From positions 4,774,501 through 4,838,500 of the forward strand of contig NZ_PGEP01000001.1 in assembly GCF_002797445.1 (NCBI RefSeq): a stretch of 64,000 nt of DNA. Direction: 5' to 3'. The DNA is from Acidovorax sp. 69 (GTDB taxonomy: Bacteria; Pseudomonadota; Gammaproteobacteria; Burkholderiales; Burkholderiaceae_C). The notes under the pieces are model-generated. The model made no database searches. It was given only the letters and a program-made list of their open reading frames with translations, and was not told the DNA's origin. Both the position numbers and the translations under genes were made by a program. Of the stretch, positions 26,276 through 34,221 are shown one piece after another. Each line of letters starts with the position of its first letter. The stretch's first letter is position 1.

Positions 26276-27172
26276 ATGCACTCACCCCTGCCCTTTGCTG
26301 CCCTGTTGTTCAACGCTTTCGTCTGGGGGCTGGCGTGGTGGCCCTTCCAGCACATGCACCAGGCGGGGCTGCACCCCTTGTGGGCCACGGCCTGCATGTA
26401 TGCGGTGGTGTTGCTGGCGCTCCTGGCATGGCGCCCTGGCATCTTGCAGCAGGTACGCGCGCATCCGCAGCTGTGGCTGCTGGCACTGGCCTCGGGCCTG
26501 AACAATGTGGCCTTCAACTGGGCCGTCACCATTGGCGATGTGGTGCGCGTGATCCTGTTGTTCTATCTGATGCCCGCGTGGGCGGTGCTGCTGGCCTGGC
26601 GGATTCTGGGAGAACGCCCCAGTGCCTCAGCGCTGTGGCGCCTGGCCCTGGCTTTCACGGGGGTGGTGCTGGTGCTGCTGCCCGAAGGCGTGCCCGCCGC
26701 CCGCCTGCTGCAGAACCTCAGCCTGGCCGACGGACTGGCCCTGCTGGGCGGCTTCATGTTTGCGCTCACCAACGTGACGCTGCGCCGCCTGCACACTGTG
26801 CCCGGGCCGGCGCGCATGTTCTCGATGTTCGGCGGCTGCATGCTGATGGCGCTCGCCGTGGCCTGTGTCGGTCTCCAGATCGGCGTGGTGGACCCCTTCC
26901 CTGCCGTGAACAGCACCTGGGTCATCACCGGCCTTCTGCTGGCGGGTGTGTTGATGCTGGGCAACTGGGCCTTGCAGTTTGGCGCCGCACGCCTGGCGGC
27001 CGGAACCACCGCGCTGGTGATGCTGTCGGAGGTGATGTTCGCCAGCGTGTCATCAGCGCTGCTGGGGGCCGCCACCTTGAGCACGCGCACCGTGCTGGGC
27101 GGGTCGCTGATTTTGCTGGCATCGTTGCTCGCGGCACTGCAATTTCGCCGCCCCGGCAACGCATCGGCCTGA
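26276..27172 (+). CDS. EamA/DMT-superfamily transporter
   Basis: A 298-residue membrane protein with about ten helices in two EamA repeats: first half LFNAFVWGLAWWPFQHMHQ...NNVAFNWAVTIGDVVRVILLFYLMPAWAVLLAWRILGERP; second half GGFMFALTNVTLRRL...ALQFGAARLAAGTTALVMLSEVMFASVSSALLGAA. These are drug/metabolite exporters with mostly unknown substrates. The gene lies downstream of two repeats that separate it from lplT, so it probably has its own promoter or reads through from lplT. The glutathione peroxidase gene follows on the same strand after about 90 bp. Confidence 0.87.
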   Translation: MHSPLPFAALLFNAFVWGLAWWPFQHMHQAGLHPLWATACMYAVVLLALLAWRPGILQQVRAHPQLWLLALASGLNNVAFNWAVTIGDVVRVILLFYLMPAWAVLLAWRILGERPSASALWRLALAFTGVVLVLLPEGVPAARLLQNLSLADGLALLGGFMFALTNVTLRRLHTVPGPARMFSMFGGCMLMALAVACVGLQIGVVDPFPAVNSTWVITGLLLAGVLMLGNWALQFGAARLAAGTTALVMLSEVMFASVSSALLGAATLSTRTVLGGSLILLASLLAALQFRRPGNASA

Positions 27173-27265
27173 CCCGCAGGTGCCCCGACGCGGGCGCTTT
27201 GCCCCAGGGCCTGCAGCGCACGGTGGCTGCGGCTACCATGGGGTATGTCCACCCAGGAGCCCGCC

Positions 27266-27751
27266 ATGCCAGACAGAATCTACGACTTTGACGCCCAGCA
27301 GATGAATGGGCAAACCGTGCCCCTGCGCCAGTACGAAGGCAAGGTGCTGCTCATCGTGAACACTGCCAGTGCCTGCGGGTTCACGCCCCAGTTCGGCGGC
27401 CTGGAAGAGTTGCACCAGCAGTACGCCGACAAAGGCCTGGTGGTGCTGGGCTTCCCCTGCAACCAGTTCGGTAGCCAGGACCCTGGCAGCAACGACGAGA
27501 TCGCCAGTTTCTGCCAGCTCAACTACGGCGTGAGTTTTCCGATGATGGCCAAGATCAACGTGAACGGCGCCGATGCGTCACCCCTGTACCAATGGCTTGC
27601 GGCCGAGGCCCCGGGCCTGCTGGGCAGCAAGGCCATCAAGTGGAACTTCACCAAGTTCCTCGTCGGCAAGGACGGCCAGGTGGTCCGCCGCTACGCGCCG
27701 CAGGATGCGCCAAAAAAGCTGGCGAAGGATATTGAGGCCGCGCTGGGCTGA
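27266..27751 (+). CDS. Glutathione peroxidase (Cys type)
   Basis: A 161-residue thioredoxin-fold peroxidase. The peroxidatic Cys is C37 in NTASACGFTPQFGGLE; the family's Gln motif is GFPCNQFGSQDPG and the Trp/Asn motif is KWNFTKFLV, completing the Cys-Gln-Trp-Asn tetrad. Cys replaces selenocysteine, as in most bacteria (BtuE-like), and such enzymes often use thioredoxin as reductant. The start at 27266 has GGAG nine bases upstream and gives the usual N-terminus; an ATG at 27245 in frame is less likely. Cytoplasmic. Confidence 0.94.
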   Translation: MPDRIYDFDAQQMNGQTVPLRQYEGKVLLIVNTASACGFTPQFGGLEELHQQYADKGLVVLGFPCNQFGSQDPGSNDEIASFCQLNYGVSFPMMAKINVNGADASPLYQWLAAEAPGLLGSKAIKWNFTKFLVGKDGQVVRRYAPQDAPKKLAKDIEAALG

Positions 27752-27778
27752 CGGGCCCGTCGCTGGGCGCCGCAGGTC

Positions 27779-28483
27779 TCAAGCGGGCGGTGGCCGCGAA
27801 GCCGCTTGCGCCTCGACCTTGCGCAACAGGTCGGCCAGCGTTCTGCCGGGCTCCTGGCGGAACTGTTCATCGAGCACCACCAGCTCCACGATGCGGTCGA
27901 TGCGAAAGCCCCGAAAGTCGTTGCGCAGCTCGCACCAGGCCGACAGCGTCCAGACCTTGCCCCAGTAGAAACAGCCCAGTGGGCGCAGGCGGCGCACGCT
28001 GGGACGGCCCTGCACATCGGCGTAATTGATCTGCACCACATGCCGGCTGTGCACGGCCTCGCGCAAGGTCTGCAGGCTGGCCTGGGCACGCGGGTCCAGG
28101 CCCACGGAGGGGGCATAAAGCGCCTGCGCCTCCGCGGCCACGCGCGCGGCCGGGGGCAACACCGACAGGATCTTGCCCAGCGCACCCTCGACCTCGCGCG
28201 CCAACCCGGCATCCAGCCAGGCCTGGGCCAGCCGCGCGGCGGCCACCAGTGCGTTGGCCTCGCCCTGGCTGAACATCAGGGGTGGCAGCTCGAAGCCCGC
28301 GCCCAGGCGGTAGCCCACACCGGCCTCGCCCTCAATCGGCACACCTTGGTGCTGCAGGTCCGCCACATCGCGGTAGATGGTGCGGGCAGAGACTTCAAGC
28401 CGCTCGGCCAGGAAAGCGGCCGTGGACAGGCGCCGCCCCCGGATCAGCTGGACGATCTGGAACAAGCGGTCAGCGCGGCGCAT
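27779..28483 (-). CDS. YafY-type HTH/WYL-domain transcriptional regulator
   Basis: A 234-residue regulator with an N-terminal DeoR-like helix-turn-helix (MRRADRLFQIVQLIRGRRLSTAAFLAERLEVSARTIYRDVADLQHQGVPIEGEAGVGYRLGAGFELPPLMFS) and a C-terminal WYL domain (VVQINYADVQGRPSVRRLRPLGCFYWGKVWTLSAWCELRNDFRGFRIDRIVEL). It is the standard YafY architecture; ligands are unknown for most members. It is followed, beyond a repeat, by a GyrI-like effector-binding protein on the same strand, a frequent neighbour. It converges on the glutathione peroxidase gene. Confidence 0.92.
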   Translation of the reverse strand: MRRADRLFQIVQLIRGRRLSTAAFLAERLEVSARTIYRDVADLQHQGVPIEGEAGVGYRLGAGFELPPLMFSQGEANALVAAARLAQAWLDAGLAREVEGALGKILSVLPPAARVAAEAQALYAPSVGLDPRAQASLQTLREAVHSRHVVQINYADVQGRPSVRRLRPLGCFYWGKVWTLSAWCELRNDFRGFRIDRIVELVVLDEQFRQEPGRTLADLLRKVEAQAASRPPPA

Positions 28484-28493
28484 GGAGGGTGTG

Positions 28494-28564
28494 GTTATTT
28501 TTTGGCATTTTGGCCTGTAGCGCTTGTTAAATCAGCGCATGACGCTATTCATTAAGTAGCAAAA
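28494..28564. repeat. Dispersed palindromic repeat, family A, copy 7
   Basis: GGCCTGTAGCGCTTGTTAAATCAGCGCATGACGCTATT: the left core TAGCGCTT is conserved and the right arm diverged. It lies upstream of the WYL regulator. Confidence 0.65.
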
Positions 28565-28573
28565 TCACAGCAA

Positions 28574-28600
28574 CACCATCCGCACCATCCGCACCATCCG
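28574..28600 (+). repeat. Short tandem repeat, three 9-bp units
   Basis: CACCATCCG is repeated three times without interruption, followed at 28611-28628 by an imperfect ACCCATCAAC doublet. It is non-coding DNA upstream of the WYL regulator. Three units are too few to imply function. Confidence 0.8.
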
Positions 28601-28730
28601 GCACCAACAAACCCATCAACCCATCAACAAGCGGGCCGGGGCATGTGCGGCCCTGATTGTTGCGCTACGGCATGGCGGTCATCGAGGGAGTCGGTGGCCA
28701 GCGCAGGTCGGGCCGCGATGGGTGCGTTGC

Positions 28731-29213
28731 CTACGGTTTCACACCGATGTAGATTGCCACATTTTCCGGGCCTTCATAGGCCTCGAAGTCGGTGCTGAAG
28801 CAGCGCTGCACCTGCGGGTTCTCGGCAAAAAAGTGCCAGATGCGAACCCAGGTATCCATCACCATTTGTGGCATATCACCCTGGCCGGTGAAAACGAGGT
28901 AGTCGCCCCCCTGAATGTCCACGCGGGCGGCACCGGGCACCGTCAGTGCCAGGTCCGGGTCGGCCACGGCCACGCCAGCGGTCACATCGAAAGCCCCCTG
29001 CTCGTTGGACTCGTAGCCGCTGTACACCCCAAAGATGCGTCCGTCGTCGCCCCGACTGGGCAGCTTGCGCTCCCAACTTTGGCTGAAAAAACGGTCCCAC
29101 AGGCCTCCGAGGCGTGCAATGGCGGGGCTCATCTCTTCGCTGTTGCGGGTGCGCACGGCAATGCCGGCCACGCTGAACGCGGGAATCTGGACGGTGGCGG
29201 GGGTGTTGGTCAT
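28731..29213 (-). CDS. GyrI-like / effector-binding domain protein
   Basis: A 160-residue stand-alone GyrI-like domain. The segments AFSVAGIAVRTRNSEEMSPAIARLGGLWDRFF, GVYSGYESNEQGAFDVTAGVAV and WVRIWHFFAENPQVQRCFSTDFEAYEG match the effector-binding fold found at the C-terminus of AraC/MerR regulators and in GyrI. Stand-alone proteins bind or hydrolyse small ligands, or protect gyrase; the exact role is unknown. It has no DNA-binding part. It precedes the WYL regulator on the same strand, so the two may act as sensor and regulator, which is inference. Confidence 0.85.
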   Translation of the reverse strand: MTNTPATVQIPAFSVAGIAVRTRNSEEMSPAIARLGGLWDRFFSQSWERKLPSRGDDGRIFGVYSGYESNEQGAFDVTAGVAVADPDLALTVPGAARVDIQGGDYLVFTGQGDMPQMVMDTWVRIWHFFAENPQVQRCFSTDFEAYEGPENVAIYIGVKP

Positions 29214-29340
29214 GGGCAGGCCCTCTGGTGTTGTCGGTCAGGGCATGGTGCCGCCCCCCTGCTGACAACCTCATGTCAGCAGCGTGCCGTGCAGGCCACT
29301 CCACAGCGCGGCGGAGAGCCCGCCCCGAGTCTCGGTGGCG

Positions 29341-29611
29341 CTATGCCGCGGCCTGTCGGACCGCCCCCTGCAAATGGGCCCCGATGTGCATGGCCACAGG
29401 GCTGATGGCATCCGCTTCGCCCCACACCCGCAAAGTGGACACCTACGCCGACAGCAGGCGAGCAGCAAGATCCCAGCGCGCATCGGCCATCCACTGCGGG
29501 AACGCGGGGTGATGCAGCACATCCGATACCGGCTGCCAGAAGGCGGGGGTTGCCCCCTGCGCCTGGAAGGAAAATCAGCTTTTCAGGCACATGCGCCACG
29601 CGGCGCAACAC
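29341..29611 (-). pseudogene. Alpha/beta hydrolase remnant (frameshift, stop, internal deletion)
   Basis: An ATG 9 bp after the proQ stop opens EKLIFLPGAGGNP, the start of an alpha/beta hydrolase with its oxyanion loop. At a run of five C the reading shifts into a second frame, AFWQPVSDVLHHPAFPQWMADARW..., an in-frame TAG follows RLLSA, and the same frame continues STLRVWGEADAISPVAMHIGAHLQ, which is the hydrolase C-terminal Asp-loop region, to a second TAG. The central ~130-150 residues with the nucleophile elbow are missing. It is a clear decayed gene and not expressed as an enzyme. Confidence 0.8.
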
Positions 29612-29619
29612 AGGGTGGG

Positions 29620-30540
29620 TTATGTACCTTCGGGCGCTGGCACGACCGCTGCCGCTGCGGCAGCCGCTGTCGCGGCACTGGCCGCTGCAGCCAGGCGGCG
29701 TGCGCGCTCCAGTTGCTGCCCCACGGTGCGGGACACCATGCCGTACATGTCGGCAAAGGCTTCGAGCGTCTGACCGCTGGCCTCAAAGGCGCGCAACAGG
29801 GCTTCGTCCTTGGCGTTGCGGGCAGCCCATTCGGCAAAGGCTTCTTCGAGGATGGCATTGGCAGTCTCGTCGCGGCCCTGTACCAGCTCGCTGTACGCCT
29901 CGCGCGTGAGGCCCGAAGCCTCGAACGCAGCCATCATGCGGTTGCGCAGCTTGGGCAGCAGGTCTTCGGTGGCGCGCGCCTTCTTGCGACGATAGACCTC
30001 CAGCAGTGCGTGGTGCACATGCTCGGGGGCCATGTCCTCAACAGGCTGCCCTTGCAGGTCATGGCGTTTGTCCCCAGCCGCCACACTTTGCAGATACCGT
30101 GTGGAGCGGGTGTGAATGCCCAGGGCCACCTTGAGCGCCTCGCGCTCAAACAGCTCGGGGTGGGCGGCGAGGAGGTCCTGAAAGATGCCCCGCTTGAGCG
30201 GACGGAACACGGCGCCGAACAGATGGGGGTAGAGGCCCGCCAGTTGTTCCAGCGCGGGGTGAACGCGCTGGGGCGCGCGCGGGCCCGATGCAGCACCTGA
30301 CACTGCGGAAGCGCCTCCGGCGCTGTCTGGGGCCTGGCGTCCGTCGGGCGTGCGGCGGTTACGGCCACCACGGCGCGAGCCCCCTGTGCGCTGCTGGGGC
30401 GCGCCGGCTTCGGCAGACGCGGTGGGTGCGGCGGGCGCCGAGGCTGCCACGGTGGCGGCAGCTTCGGCCACACCAGGCGCTGCCAGAGAGGCGGCAGGGG
30501 CTGTGTGGGGTTGTTCTTGTGCGGACACGGAGTCGGTCAT
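29620..30540 (-). CDS. proQ: ProQ/FinO-family RNA chaperone
   Basis: A 306-residue protein with a central FinO/ProQ domain (~100-205): LYPHLFGAVFRPLKRGIFQDLLAAHPELFEREALKVALGIHTRSTRYLQSVAAGDKRHDLQG. The flanks are low-complexity: an Ala/Pro/Gly-rich N-terminus with a basic patch (GGSRRGGRNRR) that could bind RNA, and an Ala-rich C-terminus. ProQ proteins bind structured sRNAs and mRNA 3' ends. The start MTDSVSAQEQ was chosen over an upstream Met because the preceding 26 codons lack family character. Larger than E. coli ProQ (232), as is common in betaproteobacteria. Confidence 0.88.
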   Translation of the reverse strand: MTDSVSAQEQPHTAPAASLAAPGVAEAAATVAASAPAAPTASAEAGAPQQRTGGSRRGGRNRRTPDGRQAPDSAGGASAVSGAASGPRAPQRVHPALEQLAGLYPHLFGAVFRPLKRGIFQDLLAAHPELFEREALKVALGIHTRSTRYLQSVAAGDKRHDLQGQPVEDMAPEHVHHALLEVYRRKKARATEDLLPKLRNRMMAAFEASGLTREAYSELVQGRDETANAILEEAFAEWAARNAKDEALLRAFEASGQTLEAFADMYGMVSRTVGQQLERARRLAAAASAATAAAAAAAVVPAPEGT

Positions 30541-30669
30541 GGCGTTGCAGTTCGGGGGCAAATGGAGGGCGACAAAACCCTCGATCATGCCAGCCTTGCG
30601 CTCACAGGGACCAAACAACCCTGAGTTGGACCCGCTTTCAGGCCAGTTCGTTCTGTCAGGACAAGCTCC

Positions 30670-31922
30670 TCAGCCTGTGCGCAACGCCTCATCCAGCACC
30701 TCCACCCAATGGCGCACCGGCGTGCCGGTGCCACTTTGCAGGTGGGTGATGCAGCCGATGTTGGCCGACAGGATCATGTCGGGTGGCTGCTCGCCAAAAG
30801 CTTCGTTCAGCACGTCGAGTTTGCGATCGCGCAGTTGGTACGACAGGTCGGGGTTCAGCACCGAATACGTCCCCGCTGAGCCACAACACAGGTGCGCATC
30901 GTTGCGCGCCGTGCGCAGCTTGAAGCCAAGCTGGGCCAGGTGCGTTTCCACCCCGCCGCGCAGCTTCTGGCCATGCTGCAGCGTGCAGGGGGGTGGTAGG
31001 CAAACAGCGTATCGGGCTGCTGCACGCGACCGGTGAGCTTGCTGGCCAGTTCCGGCAACAGGGCTGGCAGCAGCTCGGAGAGGTCGCGCGTGAGGGCACT
31101 GATGCGCTCGGCCTTGGCGGCGTACTCGGGGTCATCCTTGAGGATGTGGCCGTATTCCTTGACGGTGACGCCGCAGCCCGAGGCGTTCATGACAATGGCT
31201 TCCACACCGCCGGCGTCTACCAGCGGCCACCAGGCATCGACGTTGGCGCGCATCTCGGCCTTGCCACCGTCCTGGTCGTTGAGGTGGAACTTGACGGCGC
31301 CGCAGCACCCGGCCTTGGGGGCAATCACGGTCTCTATGCCCACGGCGTCCAGCACGCGGGCGGTGGCGGTGTTGATGTTGGGCATCATGGCGGGCTGCAC
31401 ACAACCGGCCAGCAAAAGCACCTTGCGGGCGTGGGTGCGTGTGGGCCAGGACCCCGCATCCTGGGGCGCGGGCACCTTGGCCTTGAGCGATGCGGGCAGC
31501 AGGCCGCGCAGCAGCTGACCGGCCTTCATGGCGGGGGCAAACAGGGGCGACGGCAGGCCCTCCTTCAGCGCCCAGCGCAGGGCCTTTTCCCCCACGGGAC
31601 GGGGCACTTTTTCATCGACCAGCTTGCGACCGATATCGACCAAATGGCCGTACCGCACGCCGCTGGGGCAGGTGCTTTCGCAGTTGCGGCAGGTCAGGCA
31701 CCGGTCCAGGTGCATCTGGGTCTTGCGCGTGGGCGTTTCGCCTTCCAGCACCTGCTTGATGAGGTAGATGCGGCCCCGCGGGCCGTCCAGCTCGTCGCCC
31801 AGCAGTTGGTAGGTGGGGCAGGTGGCCGTGCAAAAGCCGCAGTGCACACATTTGCGCAGGATGGATTCGGCCTCCAGGCCATCGGCGCGGGCACGGTATT
31901 CGGGGGCGAGTTGGGTTTGCAT
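30670..31922 (-). pseudogene. glcF: Glycolate oxidase iron-sulfur subunit GlcF, broken by a one-base homopolymer frameshift
   Basis: Two overlapping frames together give a full ~417-residue GlcF. The upstream frame has both ferredoxin motifs (CVHCGFCTATCP and CLTCRNCESTCP) and CCG motifs (AGCCGAVKFH). After FAYHPP the reading frame is lost, and the C-terminal part continues in another frame (ETHLAQLGFKLRTARNDAHLCCGSAGTYSVLNP...). The break is at a run of six G on the plus strand (30988-30993); seven would restore the frame (H-P-P-C-T-L-Q-H-G-Q). GlcF passes electrons from glycolate oxidation to the chain. Either a real mutation or a sequencing error. Neighbours are DUF1275 and glcE; no glcD is in the window. 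Confidence 0.88.
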
Positions 31923-31964
31923 GGGGTGCAGACTGGACGTGGGGTCGAAAATTTCAGAACGGAT

Positions 31965-32761
31965 TCAGCGCGTGGCCGGGGGGTCCAGCGTCGCATCGAG
32001 CACCGGCTCTTTGCGCAAGGGGTGGCGCAGGCGGGCGCGGTCAGCCCACAGCGGGGGCAGCGACAAGGCCAGCAGCACCAGCGCCAGCGGCACCACAAAC
32101 ACAAAACCCACGTACTTGAAGCCCGCAGCGCCCGCGATACCGCCCACCAGGAACATCACCACCAGCCCGGCAAACAGGCGTAGCCGGGCCTGATTGGCGC
32201 GCACCTGGGATTCGGGCTTGGCGCCGGTGCGGTTCCAGTACAGCATCTTGCCCATCTCAATCCCGAGGTCAGTCACCACGCCGGTCATGTGCGTGGTGCG
32301 AATCTGGGACGAGGACATCTTGGTCACCGTGGCGTTTTGCAGGCCCATGATGAAGGACAGCAGCAACACCGTCATCGGCACGGCAAACGGCGTGGGCCAG
32401 CTGAGCGTGATGGCGCCGATCAGGCCAAACAGCAGCATGAGCACGGCCTCCAGCACCAGCGGCAATGCAAAGGTGCTGCGCAGCCTGTGATGGCGCGCCC
32501 AGTTGACCATGATGGCGGTGGTGCCTGCGCCCGACATGAAGGCCCACAGCGCGCCGATGGCCCCAGCACGATCTTCATCTGGCCCAGCACCAGGTTGTCA
32601 GCCAGCGAGGACAAAAAACCCGTCATGTGCGAGGTGTACAGATGCACCACCAGAAAGCCCCCGGCATTGACCGCCCCGGCATTGAAAGCCAACAGCAGGC
32701 CCAGCACCTGGTTGCTGGCTGCCGTGCGGTGGTGTCCTGTAAGGTGACGAAGGCGTCGCAT
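31965..32761 (-). pseudogene. DUF1275 (YoaK-like) membrane protein, broken by a one-base homopolymer frameshift
   Basis: The N-terminal frame reads RTAASNQVLGLLLAFNAGAVNAGGFLVVHLYTSHMTGFLSSLADNLVLGQMKIVLG and then loses homology. The C-terminal frame resumes with ALWAFMSGAGTTAIMVNWARHHRLRSTFALPL...VVTDLGIEMGKMLYWNR. Joined, they form a typical six-to-seven-helix DUF1275 protein of ~265 residues. The break lies at CCCC (32561-32564); one more C restores L-G-A-I-G-A-L-W. Family function is unknown. The gene lies between glcE and glcF, 25 bp from glcE, so it looks inserted into a glcEF operon. Confidence 0.87.
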
Positions 32762-32786
32762 CGAAGAGAGAACGGTGAGGGTGTGC

Positions 32787-33914
32787 CTACCAGGTCCGGG
32801 CCATGCGACCCGGGTTGAAGATACCCGCCGGATCAAAGCTGTGCTTGAGCCGGACGTGAATCTGTTCCAACGCCTTGGATTTGAGATCAAATGAGCCACT
32901 AGCGCTTGATTTTCCATCGCCAGCAGCTATAAAAACAGAAGCACTCCCGCCCACCGCGTGAGCCGCTTCGCGCAGGGCATCACCCGCAGAGGCGGGCGCC
33001 TGCACCCAGCGCAACGCGCCGTGCCACTCCACCAAGGGCTGTGCGCCACCGGGCAAGGACAACGCCGGCGCCGTGGCAGGCACGGACAGGCGCCACAGGG
33101 CATGGTCCGGGCGTGCCGCACGGTCGGTGAACCAGGGCAGGATCTGTTCGCGGCAGGCCGCCCAGTCGGCCGCCACGGTGGCGTTGTCCATGCGCGTGCC
33201 GCCCATCGCCCGGCAGGCGGCCTCCACCGCCGCCAGGGCACCACGCAGGCGCACATACAGCGTGCCCACGCCTTCGTCCTGCACCCAGCAGCTGGCGTTG
33301 AGCGGCAATGGCTGGCCACCCCAGGCGTGCAGCTTGCGCAAGGCGTCGGCCTGGTTGATGCCGTCAAACCGCAGCGTGGCCTCGCCGGGTGCCACGGGCA
33401 GCACCTTGAGACTCACCTCGGTCAGCAGGCCCAGCGTGCCCCAGGCGCCTGCCATCAGACGCGACACGTCGTAACCCGCCACGTTTTTCATGACCTGCCC
33501 ACCAAAGGTGAGCAGTTCAGCGCGGCCATTGAGCACTGTGACACCCAACAGATAGTCGCGCACAGCCCCCACGCTGGCCCGGGCCGGACCCGATAGTCCT
33601 GCCGCCACCATACCGCCAACGGTGGCGCCCTCTTGTGAGTTCCGGGCGAAATGGGGTGGCTCGAATGGCAGGCACTGGCCTTGTTCGCCCAGTGCGGCCT
33701 CCAGCTCGGCCAGCGGTGTGCCTGCCCGCACGGTGACGACCAGCTCGCTGGGCTCGTAGCTCACGATGCCGCGCAGCACACGGGTATCGAGCACTTCGCC
33801 GTGAAGGGCCAGACCATGGAAGTCCTTGGTGCCCCCGCCACGGATGCGCAATGGGGTCTGGTCGGCCGCAGCGGCTCGCACGCGCTCGGCAATCGGGGCA
33901 AGAGAGAAGTCCAT
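32787..33914 (-). CDS. glcE: Glycolate oxidase FAD-binding subunit GlcE
   Basis: A 375-residue FAD-linked subunit of glycolate oxidase. The start MDFSLAPIAERVRAAAADQTPLRIRGGGTKDFHG leads into the PCMH-type FAD domain (SLEVRAGT-like VVTVRAGTPLAELEAALGEQGQCLPFEPPHF...GATVGGMVAAGLSGPARASVGAVRDYLLGV), with VMKNVAGYDVSRLMAGAWGTLGLLTEVSLKV also diagnostic. The frame extends far upstream of MDFS without similarity. Near the C-terminus, about 20 residues (roughly SASVFIAAGDGKSSASGS) are encoded by a family A repeat lying in frame, just before the conserved end HVRLKHSFDPAGIFNPGRM. Without GlcD and with a broken glcF, activity is doubtful. Confidence 0.88.
   Translation of the reverse strand: MDFSLAPIAERVRAAAADQTPLRIRGGGTKDFHGLALHGEVLDTRVLRGIVSYEPSELVVTVRAGTPLAELEAALGEQGQCLPFEPPHFARNSQEGATVGGMVAAGLSGPARASVGAVRDYLLGVTVLNGRAELLTFGGQVMKNVAGYDVSRLMAGAWGTLGLLTEVSLKVLPVAPGEATLRFDGINQADALRKLHAWGGQPLPLNASCWVQDEGVGTLYVRLRGALAAVEAACRAMGGTRMDNATVAADWAACREQILPWFTDRAARPDHALWRLSVPATAPALSLPGGAQPLVEWHGALRWVQAPASAGDALREAAHAVGGSASVFIAAGDGKSSASGSFDLKSKALEQIHVRLKHSFDPAGIFNPGRMARTW
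32881..32936. repeat. Dispersed palindromic repeat, family A, copy 8 (inside glcE)
   Basis: CACTAGCGCTTGATTTTCCATCGCCAGCAGCTATAAAAAC: both arms are recognisable and the copy lies within the glcE coding sequence. It keeps the reading frame and adds a Gly/Ser/Ala/Lys-rich segment immediately before the conserved C-terminal motif. Confidence 0.8.
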
Positions 33915-34221
33915 CCACGCATCGTAGCGGCAGCGGTGCGCCGCCCGACAGGCGTGGTGCGTGAATTTTTTGAACAGCGCGCGTGCAAAAGACCTTGAAC
34001 GGCGACAAAGGCGGGATGGTGTCAGGGCACTAATCTGCGGGTGATCTCGCGGTGGATCATCCCCTGGCACCTGGCCCCGCAGAAGAAAGAAGCGAGCACG
34101 CAACCGGTACGAAAAAAACCCGCCGTTGCCGACGGGCTGAATAACCAGAAGGAGTAACTCGCTTGTTCTTGTTGCGAGCTGCGGTGCCACCAGACACCGC
34201 AGCGCGTTGGGCGCAGGCCAA
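33915..34221. other. Intergenic region between glcE and amtB
   Basis: 307 bp without a supported gene. It holds the putative glcE promoter near its left end (an A/T-rich GAATTTTTTGAAC patch around 33963) and the amtB terminator at 34112-34137. No glcD fragment is visible. Confidence 0.7.
34112..34137 (-). terminator. Rho-independent terminator after amtB
   Basis: On the minus strand: CCCGTCG, loop GCAA, CGGCGGG, then TTTTTTT. A 7-bp G+C-rich stem with one T-G pair and a clean T-run, about 85 bp after the amtB stop. Confidence 0.85.

Noticed and set aside
28574..28628. Possible CRISPR or iteron-like array
   Set aside because: Only three 9-bp CACCATCCG units without spacers, followed by an imperfect doublet; too short for a CRISPR or replication iterons.
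30988..30993. Programmed ribosomal frameshift in glcF
   Set aside because: The G-run is C-rich on the coding strand (no slippery heptamer such as X-XXY-YYZ with downstream hairpin) and GlcF is not known to use recoding; mutation or sequencing error is simpler.
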